From Pseudoruegeria sp. HB172150 (GTDB lineage Bacteria > Pseudomonadota > Alphaproteobacteria > Rhodobacterales > Rhodobacteraceae): a stretch of DNA of 64,000 nt. The DNA lies in the NCBI RefSeq assembly GCF_013184805.1, contig NZ_JAATNG010000001.1, positions 372,001 to 436,000 of the forward strand. The letters run 5' to 3'. Shown one piece after another: positions 8,201-17,312 of this stretch; within the stretch, counting starts at the first letter, position 1; each line of letters begins with the position of its first letter. Both the position numbers and the translations under genes were made by a program. The notes under the pieces are model-generated. The model searched no databases, was not told where the DNA came from, and worked only from the letters and a program-made list of their open reading frames with translations.

Positions 8201-10615
8201 TCAGGCGAGTTGCCTGCCGTCGAGCCCAGCCTCCTGCATCAGGCGGGCCGCCTCTTCGGCTAGCAGGCGTTCCGTCGCCATGCCTTCCACCGGGACCTTG
8301 CCGACCTCGAGGAACAAGGGCGCGGCGAGCGGCGTTACTCTGTCCAGGGCTACGTGGTCGATGCGGCCGTGGGTGCGGGCCAGCATTTCCTCGATGCGGC
8401 CGAAATCGACAAGACCCTTCAGGGCTTCCTCGCGCGTGATGTCCATCAGCAGGTGGTCCGGATCGTAGCGACGCAGGGTGTCGTAGAGTATGTCCGACGA
8501 AAAGGTCGCTTGCCGGCCGGTTTTGCGCTGGCCGCCGGTGTTTCGGTCGATCAGCCCGGAGATCACGGCGACATTCTTGAAGGTGCGCTTCATCAGGGCG
8601 TTGCCCGCGAGCCAGGTCTCGAATGCCTCGCGCAGATCGCCACCCTGCAGCAGCGGCGCCGGGTCAGTCGGGCGGTCGAGCCCCCAGATCAGGACGGCAT
8701 AGTCAGTGGAGACGAAGCCCATCGGGTGCAGACCCAGCTTTTCCATTCGCTGCGTGAGGAGGAGGCCCAGGGTCTGCATGGCGTTGCGGCCGGCAAATCC
8801 GTAGACGCAGAGATGTTCGCGCCCGTCCCACGGGAAGGTCTCTACCAGCAGGCGGTCAGGCTCCGGCAGTTTCGACACGTAGCGCTGGTGCGCCAGCCAT
8901 TCGGCGGTGTGCGCGGGGAGTTCCGGCCAACGTTCCTGCTGGAACATGCGCAGGATGCGGTGCGAGAGCTGGGTGGAGGTGGCGAACTTGGTGCCGGAGA
9001 AGACGGCGATCTTTGGTTTGCGGTAGGGCGTGCGTGTGACCTCGACCACGGTTTCGCGCAAGCCCTCGTATTGCACGATCTTGCCGCCGATCAGGAATGT
9101 GTCGCCGCGGGTGAGGGACGCGGCGAAAGCTTCCTCGATCTCGCCCAGTGGCACGCCCTGGCCGCGCATGCGAACCTTCAGCAAGTCGCTGTCGATGATG
9201 GTGCCGAGGTTCATGCGGATCTGCCGCGCAGCACGGGGGTCGCGCAGTTCCCAAAGGCCGTCGTCGCGCTGCTTCAGGCGCTGCCAGCGGTCGTAGGCGC
9301 GCAGCGCATAGCCGCCGGTGGCGGCGAAATCGAGGCAGGCATCGAACTCGGCGCGAGTCAGGGCGGCATAGGCCCCGGCGGTGACGACCTCGGCATAAAG
9401 CTCATCAGCGTCGAAGGGACCGGCGCAGGCGGCGATCAGGATATGCTGGCAGAGCACGTCGCGCGGACCGGGGCCGCGCGGATCGCCGTCGAGATCGTGG
9501 GCCTTCGCTGCCTCCAGCGCGGCGACGCATTCAACCACCTCAAAGCGGTTGGCGGGCACGAGAAGCGCCTTGGAAGGGGCGTTGTAGCGGTGGTTGGCGC
9601 GACCGATGCGCTGGATCAGTCGCTTGACGTTCTTCGGCGCGCCGACCTGGATGATCAGATCGACATCGCCCCAGTCGATGCCGAGGTCCAGCGTGCCGGT
9701 GCAGACGATGGCGCGGAGCTTTCCGGCGACCATCGCCGCCTCGACCTTCAGGCGCTGCTCGCGGGCGAGGGAGCCGTGGTGGATGCCGATGGGCAGGTCA
9801 TCGTCGTTGGCGAGCCAGAGGTTGTGAAAGAAGATCTCTGCCTGGGCGCGGGTGTTGTGGAAGATCAGCGTGGTCCTGTGCTGCTTCACCTGCTCCAGCA
9901 CGGCGGGGATGGCATAGGCGCCACCGCCGCCTGCCCAGGGCGGGCGCTCCTCGGTTTCGAGCATGCGGATGTCGGCGTCGGGGCCGGGATCGGCCTGGAG
10001 GATCTCGCAGGGGTCGGGGTGTTTCGCGAGGAGCCTGGCCAGCGCGGGCGGGTCCTCGACCGTGGCAGAGAGGCCGACGCGGCGAAGGGTGGGGCAAAGG
10101 CTTTGCAGGCGGGCGAGGGCGAGCATGAGCTGGTCGCCTCGTTTCGACTCGGCCAGGGCGTGGATCTCGTCGACGATGACGCGCTGCAGGCCGGCGAACA
10201 TTCGGGGGGCGTCTTCGTAGGAGAGGAGCAGAGCGAGGCTTTCGGGGGTGGTCAGCAGGATGTGCGGCGGGTCGGCGCGCTGGCGCTTCTTCTGGGTGGC
10301 GGTGGTGTCGCCGGTGCGGTCCTCGATCCGGATGGGGAGGGCCATCTCGGCGACGGGAGTGGAGAGGTTGCGCCTGATGTCGGCGGCGAGGGCCTTGAGG
10401 GGGGAGACGTAGAGGGTGTGGAGGCCCTGGTGGGTGCCGGGGGCCAGCTCGGCGAGGGAGGGGAGGAAACCGGCCAGGGTCTTGCCGCCGCCGGTGGGGG
10501 CTATGAGGAGAAGGGCGGGGTCCTCTGCCCGGTCCAGCATGGCCTGCTGGTGGGGGTGGATGGACCAGCCGCGGGAGGCGAACCAGTCGGCGAAGAGGGG
10601 GAGCAGGACGGCCAT
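8201..10615 (-). CDS. Ligase-associated DEXH-box DNA helicase (Lhr family)
   Basis: This 804-residue superfamily 2 helicase has APTGGGKT (39-46) as Walker A, DEIH (149-152) as motif II and LSATVEDP as motif III. Motif VI reads QRIGRANHRYN, and the long C-terminal Lhr-type region includes the DUF4145-like winged part. Proteins of this subfamily are annotated as part of a ligase-associated repair set and probably unwind DNA-RNA or DNA-DNA ends for PdeM. No good Shine-Dalgarno precedes the ATG, and the N-terminus looks complete. Confidence 0.93.
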   Translation of the reverse strand: MAVLLPLFADWFASRGWSIHPHQQAMLDRAEDPALLLIAPTGGGKTLAGFLPSLAELAPGTHQGLHTLYVSPLKALAADIRRNLSTPVAEMALPIRIEDRTGDTTATQKKRQRADPPHILLTTPESLALLLSYEDAPRMFAGLQRVIVDEIHALAESKRGDQLMLALARLQSLCPTLRRVGLSATVEDPPALARLLAKHPDPCEILQADPGPDADIRMLETEERPPWAGGGGAYAIPAVLEQVKQHRTTLIFHNTRAQAEIFFHNLWLANDDDLPIGIHHGSLAREQRLKVEAAMVAGKLRAIVCTGTLDLGIDWGDVDLIIQVGAPKNVKRLIQRIGRANHRYNAPSKALLVPANRFEVVECVAALEAAKAHDLDGDPRGPGPRDVLCQHILIAACAGPFDADELYAEVVTAGAYAALTRAEFDACLDFAATGGYALRAYDRWQRLKQRDDGLWELRDPRAARQIRMNLGTIIDSDLLKVRMRGQGVPLGEIEEAFAASLTRGDTFLIGGKIVQYEGLRETVVEVTRTPYRKPKIAVFSGTKFATSTQLSHRILRMFQQERWPELPAHTAEWLAHQRYVSKLPEPDRLLVETFPWDGREHLCVYGFAGRNAMQTLGLLLTQRMEKLGLHPMGFVSTDYAVLIWGLDRPTDPAPLLQGGDLREAFETWLAGNALMKRTFKNVAVISGLIDRNTGGQRKTGRQATFSSDILYDTLRRYDPDHLLMDITREEALKGLVDFGRIEEMLARTHGRIDHVALDRVTPLAAPLFLEVGKVPVEGMATERLLAEEAARLMQEAGLDGRQLA

Positions 10616-10659
10616 GGGCAGAAGCTAGGGCAGAGGGACGGGAACGGGAAGGGCGAAGG

Positions 10660-10719
10660 GGGCGTCCCCATGGGGACGGGGGGTCAAGTCATTGATTTCA
10701 GGCATGTTAGCGCAAACGT
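10660..10719 (+). repeat. 60-bp dispersed repeat, copy 1
   Basis: This segment is identical over 60 bases to 30544-30603, in the same orientation. It begins with a 16-base perfect palindrome (CGTCCCCATGGGGACG) and continues through GGTCAAGTCATTGATTTCA. It lies upstream of the helicase gene, in an intergenic region of about 280 bases that holds no gene. Confidence 0.9.
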
Positions 10720-10897
10720 CGTGTGGGGACGGGTGCAGGTGGACAGCAATTGCCGTACTTACAGCGGCACGTCCGCTCCAGCAAAATCATGCGTCGCTTT
10801 GCGTATTTCCGGCGTCGGAACGCAATGAGACAACGCGCAAGATCAGGCGAGTGGCCGGACGGGCCCGAGATCGCAGGTTTCCGGGCGGACCCGCCGG

Positions 10898-11692
10898 CTA
10901 TTGGCTCAGAAGTTGCAGAATGCCGAACGAGGTCAGCAGGACGCCGGAACCAAGGCCGATCGCGCCGAGCAGCGGGGCGAGGCGACGCGGTGCGCGGCCG
11001 GAACTCGGATCGCGGAGCGCGTTCGGAGAGCGGCTGTACCGGGTGATCGGTTTTCCCCGATGCCGCGTGCGGGGCTGTTCCGGCGCGGCGGGGCACTCGG
11101 TCATCTCGCCCGCCCCTGTCCGGGCCACCGAATTTGCCGGCGGCCGGAGTGCCGCGATTTCCGGCGCCGGTTGCTCCGGTGCGGTGTTCCAGTATGCTGC
11201 CAGCCGTTCCTTTTCGGCCTCGACAAAGCGGGCCACCGGCGTTGGCGCAGCCTCGTCCTGCCTCGCATGCTCTTTCAGGCGTTTGCGGGCGTCCCTGATG
11301 ATGGGCGCGTAATCCGGTGGCAGGACCGCGGCGGATCTTACGATGTAACGCATCGAGTCGAGTCTGACCCGGCGCGCTGCTTCGGCATCCTCGATCCGCC
11401 CGAGCACAACGGACATGAAATAGAGGGTGAATTCCTCGGGCGTGGCGTCGGGCCGGTCGGCCTGCAGCCGGTCATAGGTCTCTTCCAGCCAGGCCACCGT
11501 CGGCCGGTCCGGTCCTGCCATCGGCGTCTCGCCAAAGCAGGGCGAGACCGTCCGAAGTGCCTCGCCGTAGTAGATTATCTTGCGCAAGCTTGTCGTTGAC
11601 TGAACGACATCGTCCAACTGGTCCGGGAGTGCGTTATCTGCCCCGCGTACAGTAACCTCCCAACCAGCGGACTGACGTGCTGGCTGCCCCAT
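10898..11692 (-). CDS. Hypothetical protein with C-terminal membrane anchor
   Basis: This frame gives 264 residues. An N-terminal helical domain of about 155 residues (through IIRDARKRLKEHARQDEA) is followed by a Pro/Arg-rich disordered stretch and one C-terminal helix (LGSGVLLTSFGILQLLSQ). That would anchor the protein in the membrane with its bulk in the cytoplasm. I do not recognise the family. Alternative starts downstream, for example MAGPDRPTVAWL at about 11521, cannot be excluded. Confidence 0.7.
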   Translation of the reverse strand: MGQPARQSAGWEVTVRGADNALPDQLDDVVQSTTSLRKIIYYGEALRTVSPCFGETPMAGPDRPTVAWLEETYDRLQADRPDATPEEFTLYFMSVVLGRIEDAEAARRVRLDSMRYIVRSAAVLPPDYAPIIRDARKRLKEHARQDEAAPTPVARFVEAEKERLAAYWNTAPEQPAPEIAALRPPANSVARTGAGEMTECPAAPEQPRTRHRGKPITRYSRSPNALRDPSSGRAPRRLAPLLGAIGLGSGVLLTSFGILQLLSQ

Positions 11693-12051
11693 TTAATCGC
11701 CCCGTTTGTAGACTGGTTACGTCTATCATCCCACTATACAAAGCCTCTCTTAAATCAGCATCTGGGTCAACGATGACGTCGCTGACAATATGTAGATGGG
11801 TCTTCTTCTATTGCGGCGGCGTCGGGACATCTCTGTCAGACGAGCAATCTGCCTTACGGTTGTGCGTTCCGCGAACATTCGCGTGCCGTCGGGGCAGGAC
11901 GCCGTGTTACCCCGCGAGAACTACAGGGAATGCTGCGAAGAAGGACTGTCCCTGAAAACCTATGGACGTGTTTGCGTTGCCTGACTACCGTTTAGGTCGA
12001 AATTCTTACGTTGAGTTACTTCGTTCCAGAGTGCCATTGGGAGGATTTGAT
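11693..12051. other. Intergenic region before the Tat-exported flavin oxidase
   Basis: About 360 bases of lower GC than the surroundings separate two divergent genes. It should contain both promoters. No gene, repeat or confident regulatory palindrome was found. Confidence 0.45.
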
Positions 12052-13722
12052 ATGGCCTTGCGTTCCCGTCCATTGACCCGCCGCGGATTTATCAGGGGCC
12101 TAGCCTCGCTTGGCGGGGCCGGTGCGGCCTATTCCGCCCTTGCGGCATTTGACCTGATGGGGCGCGGTGCGCTGGCCGCAGGCAATACCACAGCACCGCT
12201 GCCGAGCGGCAGCCTGCAAGGCAAGAGCGTTATCGTCATCGGCGCCGGGATCGCAGGGCTGTGCAGCGCGATGCGGCTGGCGCGGGCCGGGGGCGAGGTG
12301 ACGATCCTCGAAGCGACCGACCGGCCGGGCGGGCGCAGCCTGACCCTGCGCAATGGCGACAGTTTCCGCGAGTGGGACTGGAATTCGGATACGACAATGG
12401 TGTTCGAGCAGGTGGGTGACGTGCCGCCGGACGACCCCGACAACTACCTGAACGCCGGGCCGGGGCGGATCCCGCAGCACCATACGCGGGTGCTGGATTA
12501 TTGCCGCGAACTGGGCGTCGCGCTGCAGCCTTACCTTTACATGGACAAGGCGAACCTGATGCAGAACGACCACTGGAACGGCGGGCGCCCGGTACAGGTG
12601 CGGCGGTTGAAGAACGACCTGCGCGGAGCGCTGGCCGAGATGCTGGCGAAGGTCGCGGACCAGGGCGCGCTGGACATGCCGCTGAGCGCCGGCGACACCG
12701 AGGCGTTCCTGCAGATGCTGACCCATTTCGGGCAGCTCACCTATGACGGGGCGCAGCTTGTCTACGCGGGGGCCGAACTAAAGAGCGACTACGTGCGCGC
12801 CGGTTATTCCGTGGACCCGGGCGATGTGCGGACGCCCGGTCGCCCCTGGCCGACGCTGTCGCTGGACGAAGTCATGGCCTCGGACTTCTGGAACAGTGAG
12901 ATGTTCAATGACTTGGAGTATTTCTGGCAGACCTCGCTGATGCAGCCGGTCGACGGGATGGACATGATCTGGAAGGGTTTCCTGGAGGCGGAGGTCGCAG
13001 AAGGGCAGACCGTGGGCGATCTGATCGTGCTGGAACAGCCAGTACAGGCGATCGATCTGAATGACAGTGGGGCCACGGTGCGGACCGGCGACGGCATGAG
13101 CCACAGCGCAGATTTCGTTGTTGCGACTCTGTCGGCGCCACTGCTGGCGCGGCTGGGCGGAAACTTCATGGACGGGGTAACGCGGCAGATCCTGTCGGAG
13201 GTCTATATCACGCCGGCCTGCAAGGTCGGGTTCCAGGGACGGTCGCGGTTCTGGGAAGAGGAGGACCGCATTTATGGTGGGATCTCTTGGACCAAGGGGC
13301 CGATCAGCCAGATCTGGTATCCGAATTACAGCTTCAACTCGCCGACGGGCGTGCTGACCGGGGCCTATAACCGGGGCGAGGATGCCGCGGAGTTTCAGGC
13401 ACTGACGCGAGATGAGCGGATCGAGGCGGCGCTGGCGGGAGGTGAAAAGCTGCATCCCGGGTATCGCGACAAGGTCTTTGCCGGCAACGGCGTGTCGATT
13501 GCCTGGGCGAAGATCCCGTACCAGGCGGGCGGATGGGCCAACGAGACGGCATTTTCGCAGCCGGATGTCTTTGCCCGGATGGCGGCGGCGGACGCGATCG
13601 GGAACCGGGTGTTCATGGCGGGCGACTGGTTCAGCTACTGGCCGGGCTGGCAGGTGGGCGCGCTGGACTCGGCGCATCTGGCGACGGACCAGATCGCGCG
13701 GCGGGCGGTGTCCGGGGGCTGA
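12052..13722 (+). CDS. Tat-exported FAD-dependent amine oxidase-like protein
   Basis: The 556-residue protein starts MALRSRPLTRRGFIRGLASL, a twin-arginine signal, so it is exported folded with FAD. The dinucleotide fold follows as VIVIGAGIAGLCSAMRLARAG (about 60-80) with EATDRPGGRSLT, and the C-terminal FAD contact is FMAGDWFSYWPGWQVGA. This is the flavin monoamine oxidase/L-amino-acid oxidase architecture. The substrate is unknown. The ATG at 12052 follows GGGAGGATTTGAT, which fixes the start. Confidence 0.88.
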   Translation: MALRSRPLTRRGFIRGLASLGGAGAAYSALAAFDLMGRGALAAGNTTAPLPSGSLQGKSVIVIGAGIAGLCSAMRLARAGGEVTILEATDRPGGRSLTLRNGDSFREWDWNSDTTMVFEQVGDVPPDDPDNYLNAGPGRIPQHHTRVLDYCRELGVALQPYLYMDKANLMQNDHWNGGRPVQVRRLKNDLRGALAEMLAKVADQGALDMPLSAGDTEAFLQMLTHFGQLTYDGAQLVYAGAELKSDYVRAGYSVDPGDVRTPGRPWPTLSLDEVMASDFWNSEMFNDLEYFWQTSLMQPVDGMDMIWKGFLEAEVAEGQTVGDLIVLEQPVQAIDLNDSGATVRTGDGMSHSADFVVATLSAPLLARLGGNFMDGVTRQILSEVYITPACKVGFQGRSRFWEEEDRIYGGISWTKGPISQIWYPNYSFNSPTGVLTGAYNRGEDAAEFQALTRDERIEAALAGGEKLHPGYRDKVFAGNGVSIAWAKIPYQAGGWANETAFSQPDVFARMAAADAIGNRVFMAGDWFSYWPGWQVGALDSAHLATDQIARRAVSGG

Positions 13723-13733
13723 GCGGAGCGGCT

Positions 13734-13757
13734 ACCGGATGCCTCGCGGCATCCGGT
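13734..13757. terminator. Hairpin between convergent oxidase and MarR genes
   Basis: A 9-bp stem (ACCGGATGC at 13734-13742 with its complement at 13749-13757) fills the gap between the convergent stops. TTTA follows on the plus strand. It probably acts as a bidirectional terminator. Confidence 0.65.
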
Positions 13758-14432
13758 TTACGACGCGCATTTCCTTGCCAGCCGTTCGGCGATGGCGGCG
13801 ATTTCGTCAGGGAAGCGCTCCGGGCCGACGGATTGCGCCTCGTCCGCCCAGGCGACGAAGCGGGCCATCAGGGGGACGAAGGTCTGGCGTTCCACTTCGG
13901 TCCAGCCGGACAGGAATTCGCCCATTACCAGGAATTTGAACCGGCGCACCGCGTCGACGATGGCGGTGCCGCGGGCGGTGAGTTCGACGATGGTGCGGCG
14001 GGCGTCCTGCTGGCTGACGGCGCGGCGGGCGAGGCCCTTGCCGATCAGGTCGCTGACCAGGCGCGAGGCGCGCGAGGGGTCGATCCTGAGCCGGGCGGCG
14101 ACGGTGGAGACCATGGTTTCGGATTCGCGTTCCTCGCCGAATTCCAGCGCCGGCGCCGCGATGGCGACGAGAACGTCGAACTGCGCCTGGTCCAGCTCGT
14201 CATCGAGGCCGAAGGCGCGCAGGGCGGCCGTTGCAAGCTCGCGCTTGTTCACCCGGCGGCGCCATTGCTGGAGCACCGCGTCGATCTCGAAGGCGACCTG
14301 GCTTACCTGCCTGTCGATCCCCGCGGATTCGAGAAAATCCGCGATCTGCTTGTCCTGAGAGGCTATGTCCCCGTCCTCCGGCCCATCCGTTCGGCGCAGA
14401 TTACGCGAAAAGGGAGACTTTGACAAATACAT
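13758..14432 (-). CDS. MarR-family transcriptional regulator
   Basis: The winged-helix protein carries the MarR DNA-binding core (AARLRIDPSRASRLVSDLIGKGLARR) and the wing AVSQQDARRTIVELTARG. The N-terminal dimerisation helices begin around QIADFLESAGIDRQVSQ. The ATG at 14432 gives 224 residues. Longer starts would run through the promoter region of the divergent pump gene. The family usually represses a neighbouring transporter, and the divergent DHA2 pump is the obvious target. Confidence 0.88.
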   Translation of the reverse strand: MYLSKSPFSRNLRRTDGPEDGDIASQDKQIADFLESAGIDRQVSQVAFEIDAVLQQWRRRVNKRELATAALRAFGLDDELDQAQFDVLVAIAAPALEFGEERESETMVSTVAARLRIDPSRASRLVSDLIGKGLARRAVSQQDARRTIVELTARGTAIVDAVRRFKFLVMGEFLSGWTEVERQTFVPLMARFVAWADEAQSVGPERFPDEIAAIAERLARKCAS

Positions 14433-14547
14433 GCTATTGACATGCAATTGCCAATGGCACAAATAGGGAGAAACGATACGGACGCGCCGGCGACCGCAGT
14501 TTTGCTGGCCCTGCGATCCGGCAACGAAAGACTCAGGACGCCCCCAA
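14433..14547. promoter_or_regulatory. Divergent marR / DHA2 pump control region
   Basis: The 115-base gap carries two TTGACA hexamers (14420-14425 and 14437-14442) and the repeated motif CATGC/ATGCAATTG with imperfect dyad symmetry. This is the likely site of MarR binding and of both promoters. The exact operator cannot be fixed by eye. Confidence 0.4.
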
Positions 14548-16077
14548 TTGACGGATTTGACCGAAACGCATTCCATTGGTGTCGACAGGGCCAGAATTCG
14601 GCTGGTCTTTATCGCCGTGTGCTGTGTTCTGCTGCTGGCCTCGATGGGCCAGACGGTGGTGACGACGGCCCTGCCGATCATCGTCGGTGATCTCGGCGGG
14701 CTGGATCAGATCGCGCTTGTCATCACCGCCTACCTGCTGGCCGCGACGGTCGGGGCGCCGGTCTTCGGCAAGCTGGGCGATCTGTTCGGTCGGAAGAAGG
14801 TGCTGCAGGTCGGGATCGTGGTGTTCCTGATCGGCGCGCTGATCTGCGCCATGGCCCCGACGCTGTCGGTGCTGGTGGTCGGCCGTTTCGTGCAGGGGCT
14901 GGGCGGCGGCGGGCTGATCGTCGTTTCCATGGCCACTGTCGCCGATGTCGTCTCGCCGCGGGAGCGCGGCAAGTATCAGGGCTACCTGGGCGGCGTCTTC
15001 GGTTTTTCCACGGTTGTCGGCCCGCTGGCGGGCGGCTTCGTGGTGCAACATTTTCACTGGAGCTGGATGTTCCTTGCCAACGTGCCGCTGGCCTTGCTGG
15101 CCTTCGGCGTAATCGCCGCCGTACTGGAATCACATAGCGCCGACCGGAAGCCTTCCATCGACTATCCGGGTGCGGTGCTACTGACGGTTTCTCTCTCCCT
15201 GGCCGTCACGATCGCCAGTGTCGGCGGCGACCCCGTCCCCTGGACGAGCCCGATGATGATGGCCCTTGTCGCGGCGGTGTTCGTCGCGCTTGGCGCCTTC
15301 ATCTTCGCGGAGCGCCGGGCGGCGGAGCCGATCCTTCCGCTGGAGCTGTTCCGGATCAACAACTTCGTGGTGTCGAATACGGTGGGCGCGGTTACCGGGG
15401 TGGCGATGTTCGGCACCATCACCTTCATCCCGACCTTCATGCAGGTGGTGAAGGGGCTGGAGCCGTCCACCTCGGGGCTTTTCGTGTTCCCGATGATGCT
15501 GGGGATGATCGGAGGGTCGGCGATGGCGGGTCAGGTGATGTCGCGGACCGGGCGCTACAAGATGCTGCCGGTGTTCTCTACCATGCTGCTGACCGCGGCG
15601 ATGCTGTTCCTTGCCACGCTGAAGCCGGAGACCCCGAACTGGATGATCGCGGTGGCGGTGACGGCGGCGGGTCTGGGCATCGGGCCGGTGATGGGTGTCG
15701 GCGTGACGGCGATCCAGAACTCGGTGCCGGCGCGGATGGTTGGCGTGGGCACGGCGAGCGCCAACATGTTCCGCCTGATCGGCGGGTCGCTGGGCACGGC
15801 GATGTTCGGCGGGATCTTTGCCCATGGGCTGGCGCGCGAACTGGGCGACGCGGCCGAGACGCTGGGCGGGGCCAGCCCGCGGTCGCTGACCGCGCAGGCG
15901 ATTACACAGATGGATCCGGCGGTGCAGAGCCAGGTCACCCACGCAATCGCGGCCGCGCTGCATCCCTGTTTCTACATTGCGGCGATCCTGGCGGCCATTG
16001 CCTGCCTTGTGGCAATGCTGATGCACGAGGTTCCGCTGTCGGACCGGGTGCCGGCGGCACGGACGCCGGCGGAGTAG
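14548..16077 (+). CDS. DHA2-family multidrug efflux MFS transporter
   Basis: The 509-residue, 14-helix proton-coupled exporter shows the family's motif A (GKLGDLFGRKKVLQ). Motif C-like glycines (GFSTVVGPLAGGFVV) and MGQTVVTTALPIIVGDLGG in the first helix also fit EmrB/QacA-type pumps. The start is TTG at 14548 with AGGA about 9 bases upstream. The divergent MarR gene suggests drug- or solvent-inducible expression. Confidence 0.9.
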   Translation: MTDLTETHSIGVDRARIRLVFIAVCCVLLLASMGQTVVTTALPIIVGDLGGLDQIALVITAYLLAATVGAPVFGKLGDLFGRKKVLQVGIVVFLIGALICAMAPTLSVLVVGRFVQGLGGGGLIVVSMATVADVVSPRERGKYQGYLGGVFGFSTVVGPLAGGFVVQHFHWSWMFLANVPLALLAFGVIAAVLESHSADRKPSIDYPGAVLLTVSLSLAVTIASVGGDPVPWTSPMMMALVAAVFVALGAFIFAERRAAEPILPLELFRINNFVVSNTVGAVTGVAMFGTITFIPTFMQVVKGLEPSTSGLFVFPMMLGMIGGSAMAGQVMSRTGRYKMLPVFSTMLLTAAMLFLATLKPETPNWMIAVAVTAAGLGIGPVMGVGVTAIQNSVPARMVGVGTASANMFRLIGGSLGTAMFGGIFAHGLARELGDAAETLGGASPRSLTAQAITQMDPAVQSQVTHAIAAALHPCFYIAAILAAIACLVAMLMHEVPLSDRVPAARTPAE

Positions 16078-16115
16078 AGCCAGACGGTTTTTCGGAACAG
16101 TTGGTCCAAGAGTTG

Positions 16116-16154
16116 CGCCGCTTCGCCCGTGTCGGGCGAAGCGGCGTTTGCTTT
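16116..16154 (+). terminator. Terminator between the DHA2 pump and yiaA genes
   Basis: A perfect 14-bp stem (16116-16129 with 16133-16146) with a 3-base loop is followed by TTTGCTTTC. It lies between the convergent pump gene and the yiaA-like gene. Confidence 0.88.
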
Positions 16155-16186
16155 CATGTGCCGGATGCCCGGTGAACTGCGCGGCC

Positions 16187-16468
16187 TCAGTCGCCGGATT
16201 CGCGGAGGAGGCGGTTGGTACGGGCTTCCTCGATGGCGTTGTGCAGGCGTTTGGTCTCTTCCCGGTCGCGGACCGAATTGGTGATCGTGACGGCGGTCGA
16301 GACGAGCATGATCGCCGCCATGGCATAATAGCCTTTCGCCGTGAGCGTGGCCTGAAGGTTGTAAATGCCGGCCGCCATCATGAAGGCGGCGATTGCGAAT
16401 TGCAGGTAAGTGAAAAGTTCGTAGGCGTTGCTGCGCTGGGCGCGGGGTTTGGTGGTCTGGTCGCTCAT
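16187..16468 (-). CDS. YiaA/YiaB two-helix inner-membrane protein
   Basis: The 93 residues contain two transmembrane helices separated by a short loop: YLQFAIAAFMMAAGIYN, then KGYYAMAAIMLVSTAVTIT. They end NSVRDREETKR. This is the YiaAB domain pattern, including the conserved KGYYAM and VRD. It follows the pspA-like gene by about 40 bases and is probably co-transcribed with it under TetR control. A membrane-stress role is inferred from that neighbour. Confidence 0.85.
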   Translation of the reverse strand: MSDQTTKPRAQRSNAYELFTYLQFAIAAFMMAAGIYNLQATLTAKGYYAMAAIMLVSTAVTITNSVRDREETKRLHNAIEEARTNRLLRESGD

Positions 16469-16509
16469 GGGTCAGTCCTTTGGTCCGTCTGGTTTGAACA
16501 GGGGATGTG

Positions 16510-17202
16510 TCAGCAGGTCGTGGCGGTCTGACGCGCCCGGAGGCGGGCGATGACGGCGTCGGCGGTGACGCGCACCGGCGTGCCGAAGCCATGGTCGGCG
16601 AGGCGGTCTCGGACCGCATCGGCATTGCTTTCGGCGTCGAGTTCGACGAGGGCCGCCGCCGCGGCTTCGTCGGCCTCGAGACGTTCGCGGAGACAGGTCA
16701 GGGTTGCCTCGGCCTCTGACAGGGTCGATCGGCCGGCAGAGGCGGTGAAGCGGCTTGCCTGTCTTGCGGCGATGGTGGCGACGGCCAGCCGTTCGCCCCG
16801 TCGAAGTTCGCTGAGGCGGGCCTTTTGCTGGGCGACCATGGCGCGCAGCCGGGACTGTTCGCGGGAATAGATGGCGACCGTCCGGTGGACGCCGTCGAGT
16901 TCGGTTTCTATGTCGGCGATCGCGGCGGCCGCCTCGTGCGCGAGATCGTCGCTGCCGTGGTCGAGCGCGGCGAGGGCGCGGGTTTCGAGGTCGGCGAGGC
17001 GTTCGGCAAGCCGTTCCTCGGTTCTGCGTTCGGCGGCGCATTGCGCCGCGATGGTGGCGACGGCGCGGCGGCCGGCTTCGTGCGCCGCCACGCAGTCCCG
17101 GATCTGCTGGCGCAGGAGCGGTACGGTGTTGGCATCCACAACGTCTTGTGCCGCATCCTCGACGTGGCCGCGCAGTATGGTCGTCAGGCTCTTCAACAGC
17201 AT
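16510..17202 (-). CDS. pspA: PspA/IM30-family membrane-stress protein
   Basis: PspA-type proteins are coiled-coil ESCRT-III relatives that coat and protect the inner membrane. The 230 residues start MLLKSLTTILRGHVEDAAQD (membrane-inserting helix 1). Long Ala/Arg/Glu-rich coiled coils follow through YSREQSRLRAMVAQQKARL and LSEAEATLTCLRERLEADE. The ATG at 17202 has GAGGA about 7 bases upstream. A longer frame would run through the operator region. It is divergent from a TetR gene and followed by the yiaA-like gene. Confidence 0.85.
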   Translation of the reverse strand: MLLKSLTTILRGHVEDAAQDVVDANTVPLLRQQIRDCVAAHEAGRRAVATIAAQCAAERRTEERLAERLADLETRALAALDHGSDDLAHEAAAAIADIETELDGVHRTVAIYSREQSRLRAMVAQQKARLSELRRGERLAVATIAARQASRFTASAGRSTLSEAEATLTCLRERLEADEAAAAALVELDAESNADAVRDRLADHGFGTPVRVTADAVIARLRARQTATTC

Positions 17203-17223
17203 CTGGTCCTCTTTCAGCAATCT

Positions 17224-17238
17224 GTGAACAGTGTTCAC
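17224..17238. promoter_or_regulatory. TetR operator 1, GTGAAC-N3-GTTCAC
   Basis: A perfect 6+6 palindrome GTGAACAGTGTTCAC lies 22 bases upstream of the pspA start. It shares both arms with the palindrome at 17281-17295. Two identical dyads in a TetR divergent region are strong evidence that the TetR protein binds here. Confidence 0.8.
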
Positions 17239-17280
17239 TTTTTTACTGTGGACGCTGATTCCCATTCGTGCAAGAATTTT

Positions 17281-17295
17281 GTGAACACCGTTCAC
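17281..17295. promoter_or_regulatory. TetR operator 2, GTGAAC-N3-GTTCAC
   Basis: This is the second copy, GTGAACACCGTTCAC, centred 57 bases from the first. It lies just upstream of the preferred tetR start and would be inside the coding region if the longest frame were used. It implies autoregulation. Confidence 0.8.
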
Positions 17296-17312
17296 ATAAA
17301 TCGGACAAACCG

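Noticed and set aside
8354-10828. An 824-codon frame antisense to the DEXH helicase gene
   Set aside because: It mirrors the helicase in the opposite strand, as expected in high-GC DNA, and its product lacks recognisable domains and is rich in low-complexity Gly/Val/Ala patterns.
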